Shown in pieces: positions 8,579 to 16,225 of a stretch of 64,000 nucleotides of DNA (positions are counted from its first letter, which is position 1; each line of letters begins with the position of its first letter). The DNA is taken from positions 558,001-622,000 of the forward strand of contig NZ_JYLB01000005.1 of the NCBI RefSeq assembly GCF_001042905.1. Direction: 5' to 3'. Under the pieces are notes generated by a model, which had not been told where the DNA came from, did no database searches, and saw nothing but the letters and a program-made list of their open reading frames with translations. This DNA is from Pseudomonas lini. GTDB lineage: Bacteria > Pseudomonadota > Gammaproteobacteria > Pseudomonadales > Pseudomonadaceae. The translations under genes and the position numbers were made by a program.

Positions 8579-9730
8579 ATGACCCAGTGTTTCAAAGAAC
8601 ACCCCATCGATGATCAGCGCCTGAATCACAACAGCACGCCCGTTGCTGACTGTGAGTGTAAGGAGGTGCGGCTTTATGGCAGCAAGACCCTGGTTACGGA
8701 CGTGCCGATTCTTACTTGCTCATGCCTCTGGCGTACCTATCAGCGTGAGGCAGAAAAAATCGTCGCACCGGATGGTGAATTGATTGCTGACCCGGTAGAG
8801 CGTAACCGCGCGATCAATGCCGCTTACGCCCGATTGTGGCTGCATGACCGGCGCTTCCAGTGGGCAGGGTTAGCGGCCTTCGCCTCGAAGCAGGTTGGTT
8901 GCGGACTGCTCCATGCGGCGGACAGCATTGATCTTATTCGCGATGAGTATGAAGCGCGGCAGCGTTTGCGGGACAGTCGCCGTGAGTCAGGGATTTTGAC
9001 TCCGGACAGGATGTCCGAACAGGCAGGCGCGTTGCGTGACTATAAAGAAGCCGATGCTCGCAATCCTGTGCCCTCTGTGGATTTCCGTTCCGCAGAAGAG
9101 GACTTGTCATTGGTGCAGCAACAATTCCGACATGTGTACGACATGATGGCGTTGGGGAATACCACGTTGTTTCTGGATGTTTATCCGCTGCATGAGTTTT
9201 ATGCGAAGCGGGGATTGAAGGAGTTGAAGCAGTGCCTGGACGCTCGGGTCGAAATCTATGGGCATCCAAAGTTTCCGGTGCTATGGCCGGTTGGGCAGGA
9301 AAAACTCCAGTTCGGACGGGATTATCCCGAAGTTTTGCTGGCTTTTGAGGCGATAGAAGCAGGGGACATTGCCAGGAGCGTGGAGTATTTGGCGTTGCAT
9401 GAACAAAAAAATATTCTGCAGCCGACAATTTATAAAGACCGCCAACTGACAGCTTTGCTGCGAGGCAACCACGCTTCCTACGTCACAGGTTTTCCTTCAG
9501 GTGTTGCCCAGGCAATTGAGTTGACACTCACCAGTCAATGCCAGCGCGTCACGGATGGTCGCACCATCGGCTTTGGCAGCAACCCACTGGCGGACTTGTC
9601 AGAGATCAATCAGCGAATGGAGTTCGTACTTCAGGCAGCAGCACGCTTTGATCAGATGCTCAACGACCACAACCGTAATGCATTAGAACAGTCGATTAAC
9701 GAGATCGTATCGAGCGGTAGCAAGCTATGA
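8579..9730 (+). CDS. DUF2515-like protein, Hcp-operon-associated (possible T6SS effector)
   Basis: The 383-residue product has no signal peptide or membrane segment. Its features include a Cys-rich N-terminus (CECKEVRLYG, LTCSCLWRTY). At about residues 72-120 there is an Asn-x-Ala-Tyr-Ala, Trp-Ala-Gly-Leu-Ala-Ala-Phe-Ala-Ser-Lys-Gln-Val-Gly pattern, and later GNTTLFLDVYPLHEFYAKRG. This order of motifs recalls DUF2515 proteins, but I am not certain. It is the first gene of a four-gene operon and overlaps the next start by ATGA. Being encoded beside hcp with a membrane-anchored partner suggests an Hcp-delivered effector. That is inference. No catalytic motif was recognised and there is no strong ribosome-binding site at the chosen ATG. 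GC content is visibly lower than in gcbA. Confidence 0.65.
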   Translation: MTQCFKEHPIDDQRLNHNSTPVADCECKEVRLYGSKTLVTDVPILTCSCLWRTYQREAEKIVAPDGELIADPVERNRAINAAYARLWLHDRRFQWAGLAAFASKQVGCGLLHAADSIDLIRDEYEARQRLRDSRRESGILTPDRMSEQAGALRDYKEADARNPVPSVDFRSAEEDLSLVQQQFRHVYDMMALGNTTLFLDVYPLHEFYAKRGLKELKQCLDARVEIYGHPKFPVLWPVGQEKLQFGRDYPEVLLAFEAIEAGDIARSVEYLALHEQKNILQPTIYKDRQLTALLRGNHASYVTGFPSGVAQAIELTLTSQCQRVTDGRTIGFGSNPLADLSEINQRMEFVLQAAARFDQMLNDHNRNALEQSINEIVSSGSKL

Positions 9731-10410
9731 ATCTGCGACCACGGCTGTTCGATTGGCGCTACGCGGCGAACCTTTTACTGCTGGCTGTCTTGACATGGGC
9801 CGCCATACATCAGCTGACGCAACCTCTCTGGGATGAACCCGAAATCGTCTTGGAAATGGGGGGGACGTATGAAGATCTGCGCAGAAACTCTTCAGCCCCC
9901 TTTAGTCCGGAGATACGCGGGCACATCTGGTTCGGTATTCCCATGACCGATGCAAGATTGCGATTCGTCGATCCGCAGTTTGGGTTCACCACGCCTGCGG
10001 CGCGCTTTTTTACTGTCGACTTTGATGACAATGTCATTTACGGCATCCGCATGTCCCCGCAGGTCGAGCCGCTACTAATCGATGATGCCCTCAAGGTGGT
10101 TCTCGACCTGCAAGACCAATGGCGTGAAAAAGGCTGGGTGGCGAAGGGGCTGCGAAGAAATCCCACGATCGCCGATACCCCTGAATGGCGAGCCTGGCTT
10201 CGGAAAGGGATTCTGCACGGGCAATCCAATTGGCAAGCCGGCGACAAGTATCAGGTCATGCTGGTCCTGGGTCGCTTCGAGGATTACCGAAATCCGACCG
10301 AAGAACGCTACCTCATCACCCTCGCACTCGCCAAACCCTGGACGCCCTTCGACGAAATCGAAGACATGTACGACGAACCCAGTCACTTCCCCGCCCCGCA
10401 ACCCAACTAA
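9727..10410 (+). CDS. Membrane-anchored hypothetical protein, candidate immunity protein
   Basis: The 227-residue protein has one membrane segment near the N-terminus (about 12-28, YAANLLLLAVLTWAAI) and a soluble remainder expected in the periplasm. That part includes GHIWFGIPMTDARLRFVDPQFG and an acidic, proline-rich tail. It overlaps the upstream stop by four bases, so the two proteins are probably made in fixed ratio. Translational coupling to a putative effector gene and a single N-terminal anchor are common traits of T6SS immunity proteins, which is why I propose that role. I recognise no named family. An alternative is an assembly or accessory protein for Hcp loading. Confidence 0.62.
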   Translation: MNLRPRLFDWRYAANLLLLAVLTWAAIHQLTQPLWDEPEIVLEMGGTYEDLRRNSSAPFSPEIRGHIWFGIPMTDARLRFVDPQFGFTTPAARFFTVDFDDNVIYGIRMSPQVEPLLIDDALKVVLDLQDQWREKGWVAKGLRRNPTIADTPEWRAWLRKGILHGQSNWQAGDKYQVMLVLGRFEDYRNPTEERYLITLALAKPWTPFDEIEDMYDEPSHFPAPQPN

Positions 10411-10424
10411 AAAGGAGCCGCACC

Positions 10425-10931
10425 ATGCCAACCCCCGCTTTCATGACCCTCAAAGGTGAACGACAAGGCTTGATCAGCGCCGGGGCCTTCACCGAGGCAT
10501 CGGTGGGCAACGTCTACCAATTGGGTCGTGAAGACCAGATCATGATTCAGGCCCTCAGCCACGGCATCTTCGTACCGAAAGGGTCGGGAGCCGGGCGTCG
10601 GATGCACAAACCCCTGGTCGTCACCAAAGCCATCGACAAGGCATCACCGCTGATCAACATCGCTCTGTGCTCCGGGGAGTTGCTCAGCAAGTGCCGCGTC
10701 GAGTGGTATCGCACCTCGGCTCACGGAACGCAGGAGCATTTCTACACGATGGAGCTTGAAGACGCGGTGATCATCGGCGCCGAAGTGCTGATGCCGCATT
10801 GCCAGGATCCCGCTACTGCTTACCTCACTCAGCTGGAAAAGGTCCACTTCAGTTACCGACGGATCTATTGGCGGCATGAGATCAGCCGAACCATGGGCTC
10901 TGACGAATGGAGCGCCGAGACTCAAGTATGA
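10425..10931 (+). CDS. hcp: Hcp family type VI secretion tube protein
   Basis: Hcp hexamers stack into the inner tube of the type VI secretion apparatus and can carry small effectors in their lumen. The 168-residue protein starts MPTPAFMTLKGERQGLISAG and has the family pattern of a beta-barrel with VTKAIDKASPLINIAL, followed by RVEWYRTSAHGTQEHFYTMELEDA and KVHFSYRRIYWRHE. AAAGGAG lies 8 nt before the ATG; the frame is open upstream but overlaps the previous gene. It is 14 nt after the membrane-protein gene and overlaps the following gene by ATGA. No sheath, baseplate or ClpV genes are nearby, so it must work with an apparatus encoded elsewhere. Confidence 0.93.
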   Translation: MPTPAFMTLKGERQGLISAGAFTEASVGNVYQLGREDQIMIQALSHGIFVPKGSGAGRRMHKPLVVTKAIDKASPLINIALCSGELLSKCRVEWYRTSAHGTQEHFYTMELEDAVIIGAEVLMPHCQDPATAYLTQLEKVHFSYRRIYWRHEISRTMGSDEWSAETQV

Positions 10932-11404
10932 GGCTGGTCAATGAAATGCATCTGTCCGCGTGGGAGCGCCAGCATGCATATTCCAGTGAGCAAGCGCTGG
11001 ATCACGTGCGCCAGGCGTTGCTTGATCGGCAACCCGTCGAAGGCCTCGACGAGTTGCGTGCGGACCTGCTGATTGATATCGACAGCGAGGTGCTGGAGCA
11101 GGTCGAGCGTGGCGAATGGTGGCTGATCCGGGCGGAGGCTGACTTTGGCGACTGGCCGATACCGGTCCGGATCTTCGATCAGAAGATCATCGAATTGATG
11201 AAGAATCCGCCAGTCCAGGCCTCACGATCGCCAAGAATCTTCCGCCTCGTCGACAGCGTAACGGCCGAGCCGCTGGCGCAGCAGCATTACATCGCGACCG
11301 TGGACGGGCAGGCTGCCCAGAGAAAAACCGACGGCGAAGGCATCGCCCATCTTTTTGCGCCGGCCGAGGTGCGGCAGATTTCAATGGAGGTCATCGGCGT
11401 TTAG
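10928..11404 (+). CDS. Small Hcp-linked protein with transthyretin-like C-terminus
   Basis: The 158-residue product starts MRLVNEMHLSAWERQHAYSS at an ATG that overlaps the hcp stop (ATGA). An upstream in-frame ATG at 10907 would lie inside hcp. Residues 1-95 are helical and acidic. Residues 105-158 read FRLVDSVTAEPLAQQHYIATVDG and KTDGEGIAHLFAPAEVRQIS, a pattern I know from transthyretin-like domains at the ends of VgrG proteins and of small T6SS accessory proteins. Coupling to hcp suggests it binds Hcp or helps load cargo. No signal peptide is visible. The function is inferred from position only. Confidence 0.7.
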   Translation: MRLVNEMHLSAWERQHAYSSEQALDHVRQALLDRQPVEGLDELRADLLIDIDSEVLEQVERGEWWLIRAEADFGDWPIPVRIFDQKIIELMKNPPVQASRSPRIFRLVDSVTAEPLAQQHYIATVDGQAAQRKTDGEGIAHLFAPAEVRQISMEVIGV

Positions 11405-11557
11405 CGCGGGCATGGATGCTTGAGTTCATTGGCAACGGTTTCCACAGGTTCGGGCGGTAATTTTCGGGATAAGCCCAACGGCAGGTGCCGGTCAAAGGCA
11501 CGTTGTTGTATGGTTGTGGTCGAACCGATGAACTCAAGTGATTGAAAGGATACCGCC

Positions 11558-12625
11558 ATGCTGGACTGGAAGAACCGCACAGGCAGCGCGCCTGAGCGTG
11601 CCGCTGAACCGAAATCGGCCACCCGCAGTTATTTTGGCGGCCTGTTGTTCAGCCGGGCGCTGGCCACTCTGATTGTTCTTTACCTGTTGGTGGCGATCGC
11701 GCTGGGCTGGTACTGGAGCCAGGAGCCGGCGCTGTTCCCGGTTCAGCAGAATGCCCAGGTGGCGGCCGAGAAAGAAGGCAAGCAGATGGTTGTCGGGTAC
11801 ACCACGGTGGAAACCCTCAAGACCGTCGCCGGTACTTTGCTGACCAAACCGGGGGGCTATATTTCCAACGACCGTTTCCCGCCGGGCCTGTGGATGGACA
11901 ACATGCCGAGCTGGGAATATGGCGTGCTGGTCCAGGTCCGCGACCTGAGTCGTGCGTTGCGTAAAGACTTCGCCCGCTCGCAGTCGCAGTCCGCCGAAGA
12001 CGCCGACCTGGCCAAGGCCGAGCCGCGTTTCAACTTCGACAACAAAAGCTGGGTGCTGCCATCCAGTGAATCCGAGTACCTGGAAGGCATCAACTCCCTG
12101 AGCCGCTATCAGGCACGTCTGTCGGGGCCTGACCAGAAAAGTGCGCTGTTCTATGCCCGCGCCGACAACCTGAACAATTGGCTGGGTGATGTCGGAACCC
12201 GTCTGGGTTCGCTGTCGCAACGGCTGTCGGCCAGTGTTGGTCGGGTCAAGCTCAACACCGCGCTGAAAACCGAAGTGCCGGCGCTCGGTCAGGTGCCGCA
12301 AGTTGACGAAGAAGTCGTCGAAACCCCATGGCTGCAGATCGATAACGTGTTCTATGAGGCCCGCGGTCAGGCTTGGGCGTTGTCCCACCTGCTGCGCGCG
12401 ATCGAAGTCGATTTCGCCGATGTGCTGGCGAAGAAAAACGCCACAGTCAGCGTGCGCCAGATCATTCGTGAGCTAGAGGCTTCGCAAGAGCCGGTCTGGA
12501 GCCCGATGATCCTCAACGGCAGCGGCTTCGGTGTGTTGGCCAACCATTCGCTGGTCATGGCCAATTACATTTCCCGGGCCAACGCCGCGGTGATCGATTT
12601 GCGTCAACTGCTCAATCAGGGCTGA
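11558..12625 (+). CDS. DUF2333 family inner-membrane protein
   Basis: The 355-residue protein has a short polar N-terminus, one strong membrane segment at about 31-51 (ALATLIVLYLLVAIALGWYW) and a long soluble domain. That domain contains TKPGGYISNDRFPPGLWMDNMP and NKSWVLPSSESEYLEGI, hallmarks of DUF2333. The family has no established function that I know. AAAGGAT precedes the ATG. The NUDIX gene follows after 3 nt, so the two are probably co-transcribed. P. aeruginosa appears to have the same pair (PA4842-PA4841) next to gcbA, so this gene belongs to the core backbone, with the Hcp operon inserted before it. Confidence 0.88.
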   Translation: MLDWKNRTGSAPERAAEPKSATRSYFGGLLFSRALATLIVLYLLVAIALGWYWSQEPALFPVQQNAQVAAEKEGKQMVVGYTTVETLKTVAGTLLTKPGGYISNDRFPPGLWMDNMPSWEYGVLVQVRDLSRALRKDFARSQSQSAEDADLAKAEPRFNFDNKSWVLPSSESEYLEGINSLSRYQARLSGPDQKSALFYARADNLNNWLGDVGTRLGSLSQRLSASVGRVKLNTALKTEVPALGQVPQVDEEVVETPWLQIDNVFYEARGQAWALSHLLRAIEVDFADVLAKKNATVSVRQIIRELEASQEPVWSPMILNGSGFGVLANHSLVMANYISRANAAVIDLRQLLNQG

Positions 12626-12628
12626 GTC

Positions 12629-13198
12629 ATGGTCGATAGTTCCGTTGATGACATGCGTGAGGCCGCCCATCGCGCGGCCTCCGATGCCGAACAGATCGCC
12701 TGGGTCGACGAGCAGGACAACCTGCTCGGCGCGCTGGTCCGCTCCGAGCTGCGCGAACGCGAGCTGATCGGGCGCGGCACCTACATCATGCTGTTCAATT
12801 CTGCCGGTGAACTGTGCGTGCACCGACGTACCCTGAGCAAAGCGATATACCCCGGTTACTGGGACGTGGCGGCCGGCGGCATGGTGCTGGCCACTGAGAC
12901 TTACGCCGAATCGGCGGCCCGTGAGCTGGAAGAAGAGCTGGGCGTGAGCGGTGTGGAACTGACCGCCCATGATCACTTTTTCTTCGAGGACACCGGCAAC
13001 CGACTCTGGTGTTCGGCGTTTTCGGCGGTGTGGGACGGCCCGTTGATCCTGCAACCGGAAGAAGTGCTTGAAGCGCGTTTCATCCCGATCGATCAGGTCC
13101 TGCTGGAAATCACGCAGAAGCCTTATTGCCCGGACTCTCTGGCGGCCTTGCAGCGCTATCTTCGCGCCCAAGGGAATAACGTCGCAAAAGAGCTATAA
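12629..13198 (+). CDS. NUDIX hydrolase, YfcD-like
   Basis: NUDIX enzymes cleave nucleoside-diphosphate-linked compounds. The 189-residue protein carries the NUDIX box GGMVLATETYAESAARELEEELG (written here in one piece only to its key parts: GG at the start, RE and EE-x-GxG-like residues at the end) at about residues 88-110. The isopentenyl-diphosphate-isomerase-like context is HRRTLSKAIYPGYWDVAAGG. This is the YfcD subgroup, whose substrate is not known to me. It starts 3 nt after the DUF2333 stop and ends at a clear intrinsic terminator, so it is the last gene of that unit. Confidence 0.9.
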   Translation: MVDSSVDDMREAAHRAASDAEQIAWVDEQDNLLGALVRSELRERELIGRGTYIMLFNSAGELCVHRRTLSKAIYPGYWDVAAGGMVLATETYAESAARELEEELGVSGVELTAHDHFFFEDTGNRLWCSAFSAVWDGPLILQPEEVLEARFIPIDQVLLEITQKPYCPDSLAALQRYLRAQGNNVAKEL

Positions 13199-13203
13199 AT
13201 TGG

Positions 13204-13234
13204 CGCCGATTGGCTCTTAGCAATCGGCGTTTTT
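13204..13234 (+). terminator. Rho-independent terminator after NUDIX gene
   Basis: CGCCGATTG (13204-13212) and CAATCGGCG (13221-13229) form a perfect 9-bp stem with an 8-nt loop. Five T residues follow directly. It begins five bases after the NUDIX stop codon. Confidence 0.9.
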
Positions 13235-13281
13235 GCCGTTACACTGCGCGACCTTTTCAAACTGAACCGGTAATGCTTGTT

Positions 13282-13378
13282 GTAGGAGCTGACGAGTGCA
13301 ACGAGGCTGCGATCTTTTGATCTTGATTTAACGGCAAAATCAAAAGATCGCAGCCTCGTTGCACTCGTCAGCTCCTAC
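13282..13378. repeat. REP pair, GTAGGAGCTG / GATCTTTTG class (variant)
   Basis: A near-perfect 97-nt palindrome starts GTAGGAGCTGACGAGTGCAA and ends with its complement, around a short AT-rich centre. The stem differs from the other members of this class (CTGACGAGTGCAACGAGG instead of CTGCCGAAGG), with both arms changed together. That indicates the hairpin is maintained. Confidence 0.92.
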
Positions 13379-13487
13379 GCTCATACACAGAGCTGTACCG
13401 TTTCAGTAGCGCTGCCCCTGCCTGAGTGGGGCTTCGCGGTCGATGGCCCTGCCACGACCAGTCTTTGTCCTCCCAAGAGGATTGCCG

Positions 13488-13859
13488 GTGGCCAAAAAAG
13501 CCGCATCCTTCGCCGCCCTTGGTGGCCTGGTATTTTCCACCGACGCAGGTCGTCATTGCCCGGATTGCAGTCAACCGGTGGATGCCTGCATCTGCAAACA
13601 AACCGTTATCCCGGCCGGCGACGGCATCGCTCGCGTGCGTCGCGAAAGCAAGGGTCGTGGCGGCAAGACGGTGACCACCATCACCGGTGTGCCGTTGGCC
13701 GAAGACGCGCTCAAGGATCTGGCCACCACGTTGAAAAAACGTTGCGGGACCGGCGGGGCGTTGAAAGACGGAATCATCGAAATCCAGGGCGATCATGTCG
13801 AGCTACTCTTGGCCGAGCTGATCAAACACGGTTTCAAGGCGAAGAAGTCCGGCGGCTAG
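13488..13859 (+). CDS. yciH: SUI1/eIF1-like translation initiation factor YciH
   Basis: YciH is the bacterial homologue of eIF1 and binds the 30S subunit, where it can affect initiation fidelity. The 123-residue protein has a Cys pair motif (CPDCSQPVDACIC) near residues 19-32 and the SUI1 core VRRESKGRGGKTVTTITG followed by LKKRCGTGGALKDG. I chose the GTG at 13488 because AAGAGG lies 7 nt before it and family members begin with VAKKAASFAALGGL. The frame is open 15 codons further upstream without a site. It lies between the NUDIX gene and speA as in P. aeruginosa. Confidence 0.92.
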   Translation: MAKKAASFAALGGLVFSTDAGRHCPDCSQPVDACICKQTVIPAGDGIARVRRESKGRGGKTVTTITGVPLAEDALKDLATTLKKRCGTGGALKDGIIEIQGDHVELLLAELIKHGFKAKKSGG

Positions 13860-13863
13860 CAGC

Positions 13864-13941
13864 CTCTGTGAAAACCACCCGCGGCTTGATCCAGTCCCGA
13901 TTTCATTCAGGTCTGGCGTCGTCTCCATGGTTTTCACAGAG
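13864..13941. repeat. 78-nt element with 14-bp perfect inverted repeats
   Basis: CTCTGTGAAAACCA (13864-13877) and TGGTTTTCACAGAG (13928-13941) are perfect inverted repeats separated by 50 nt. The first arm starts 4 nt after the yciH stop. No T-tract follows, so it is not a standard terminator. It could be a long-loop hairpin, a bidirectional stop or a small mobile-element relic. It does not belong to the REP classes seen elsewhere in the window. Confidence 0.6.
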
Positions 13942-14078
13942 CCTGTTCATGACCGGTTTCTAAACTCACTGCGGTCAGCGAGGTCTACCCCCTCGTTGAC
14001 GAACCGTCATTTTCATACTTTAGACTGCGCCGGCCTGAACCCAGGCGACGCTCTATGACTTCTTTATAGGGGACTTCG

Positions 14079-15992
14079 ATGTCCGTACGACGCACACGCA
14101 AAGACGATGGCAGCCAATGGACAGTTGCGGACAGCCGCAGTGTTTACGGGATTCGCCATTGGGGGGCCGGGTATTTCGCGATCAATGACGCCGGTCGCGT
14201 CGAAGTTCGTCCGAACGGCCCGACCAGTTCGCCTATCGACCTCTTCGAGCAAGTCGACCAACTGCGCAAAAGCGGTTTGTCCTTACCGTTGCTGGTGCGT
14301 TTTCCTGACATCCTGCAAGACCGCGTGCGTCAGCTGACGGGTGCGTTCGACGCCAACATCGAACGCCTGGAATACCAGAGCAAGTACACTGCTCTGTACC
14401 CGATCAAGGTCAACCAGCAAGAAGCGGTGATCGAAAACATCATCGCCACCCAGAACGTTTCCATCGGTCTGGAAGCCGGCTCCAAGCCGGAACTGCTGGC
14501 GGTACTGGCGCTGGCGCCGAAGGGCGGCACCATCGTCTGCAACGGTTACAAGGACCGCGAGTTCATCCGTCTGGCGCTGATGGGCCAGAAGCTCGGCCAC
14601 AACGTGTTCATCGTGATCGAGAAAGAATCTGAAGTCGGTCTGGTGATCGAAGAAGCAGCGTCGCTCAAGGTCAAGCCGCAGGTCGGCTTGCGCGTGCGTC
14701 TGTCGTCCCTGGCGTCAAGCAAGTGGGCAGACACCGGTGGTGAAAAATCCAAGTTCGGCCTGTCGGCGGCGCAACTGCTGTCGGTGGTCGAGCGTTTCCG
14801 CGCTGCAGGCCTGGACCAGGGCATTCGCCTGCTGCACTTCCACATGGGTTCGCAGATCGCCAACCTGGCGGACTACCAGCACGGCTTCAAGGAAGCGATC
14901 CGTTATTACGGCGAGCTGCGCAACCTTGGCCTGCCGGTGGATCACATCGACGTCGGCGGCGGTTTGGGTGTGGACTACGACGGTACTCACTCGCGTAACG
15001 CCAGTTCGATCAACTACGACATGGACGATTACGCCGGTGTCGTGGTCGGGATGCTCAAGGAGTTCTGCGACGCGCAGAGCCTGCCGCACCCGAACATCTT
15101 CTCTGAAAGCGGCCGCTCCCTGACCGCTCACCACGCCATGCTGGTGGTTCAGGTAACCGACGTCGAGAAACACAACGACGACGTGCCGAAGATCGATAAC
15201 AAGGAAGAGCTGCCGGAAACCGTGCAGTGGCTGGTTGACCTGCTCGGCCCGACCGACATCGAAATGGTCACCGAGACCTACTGGCGCGCCACGCACTATA
15301 TGAGCGATGTGGCCACTCAATACGCCGATGGCAAGCTGACCCTGGCGCAAAAAGCCCTGGCGGAGCAATGCTACTTCGCCGTTTGCCGCCGCTTGCACAA
15401 CTCGTTGAAGGCCCGTCAGCGTTCCCACCGTCAGGTGCTCGACGAACTCAACGACAAGCTGGCCGACAAGTACATCTGCAACTTCTCGGTATTCCAGAGC
15501 CTGCCGGATACCTGGGCCATCGGCCAGGTCCTGCCGATCCTGCCGCTGCACCGTCTCGACGAAGAGCCGCTGCGCCGTGCGGTGCTGCAAGACCTGACCT
15601 GCGACTCCGACGGCAAGATCAAGCAGTACGTCGACGAGCAGAGCATCGAAACCAGCCTGCCGGTGCATGGTTTGAACGAAGGTGAAGACTATCTGCTGGG
15701 GATCTTCCTGGTGGGTGCCTACCAGGAAATTCTCGGCGACATGCACAACCTGTTCGGTGATACCGACTCGGTGAACATCTACCAGAACGCCGACGGCAGC
15801 GTGTACCACGCTGGTATCGAAACCCACGACACCATCGAAGACATGCTGCGTTACGTGCACTTGTCGCCGGAAGAGCTGATGACCCACTACCGCGACAAGT
15901 GCGCCAGTGCCCGCATCAGCGCCGCCGAGCGCACCCAGTTCCTCGATGCCTTGCGTTTGGGCCTGACCCGTTCGTCTTACCTGTCTTCTTGA
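14079..15992 (+). CDS. speA: Biosynthetic arginine decarboxylase
   Basis: SpeA converts arginine to agmatine, the entry to putrescine and spermidine synthesis. The 637-residue length is normal. The alanine-racemase-like barrel has the PLP lysine in ALYPIKVNQQ (K110), the glycine loop HIDVGGGLGVDYDG, the HFHMGSQ strand and SESGRSLTAHHAM. The C-terminal beta domain includes FLVGAYQEILGDMHNLFGD. The chosen ATG begins MSVRRTRKDDGSQWTVADS. In P. aeruginosa it follows yciH in the same way. The 233 nt after it hold an imperfect CTGAAAATT/AATTTCAG hairpin (about 16020-16053) and then the vgrG start. Confidence 0.98.
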   Translation: MSVRRTRKDDGSQWTVADSRSVYGIRHWGAGYFAINDAGRVEVRPNGPTSSPIDLFEQVDQLRKSGLSLPLLVRFPDILQDRVRQLTGAFDANIERLEYQSKYTALYPIKVNQQEAVIENIIATQNVSIGLEAGSKPELLAVLALAPKGGTIVCNGYKDREFIRLALMGQKLGHNVFIVIEKESEVGLVIEEAASLKVKPQVGLRVRLSSLASSKWADTGGEKSKFGLSAAQLLSVVERFRAAGLDQGIRLLHFHMGSQIANLADYQHGFKEAIRYYGELRNLGLPVDHIDVGGGLGVDYDGTHSRNASSINYDMDDYAGVVVGMLKEFCDAQSLPHPNIFSESGRSLTAHHAMLVVQVTDVEKHNDDVPKIDNKEELPETVQWLVDLLGPTDIEMVTETYWRATHYMSDVATQYADGKLTLAQKALAEQCYFAVCRRLHNSLKARQRSHRQVLDELNDKLADKYICNFSVFQSLPDTWAIGQVLPILPLHRLDEEPLRRAVLQDLTCDSDGKIKQYVDEQSIETSLPVHGLNEGEDYLLGIFLVGAYQEILGDMHNLFGDTDSVNIYQNADGSVYHAGIETHDTIEDMLRYVHLSPEELMTHYRDKCASARISAAERTQFLDALRLGLTRSSYLSS

Positions 15993-16225
15993 GGTAAGGC
16001 TCCGTTCTCATCGGGTTGTCTGAAAATTCTCCATACGTTGGGGAAATTTCAGATGGCCTGGTGCGACACTTCTCTCTTTTTAAGCGAAATGACCCACGGA
16101 CCGGGCTATCCAAGCGATGTGGTCTTCTTTTCACGTAGGCCATTTCCTAAGTTGTACTTCGGCACTCTACTCGGCCATGTCTCTCAGCGAGAATCCCCGG
16201 CCGCCCCTCCTGTAGAGAATCGCCG

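Noticed and set aside
8674..8781. 35-codon frame behind a perfect AAGGAGGTG in the DUF2515-like gene
   Set aside because: It is out of frame within a longer gene, the product is short and Arg-rich, and the site may be chance. A footprint experiment could reverse this.
14715..15887. 390-codon frame opposite speA
   Set aside because: Antisense shadow of a highly conserved decarboxylase; no start signal or domain.
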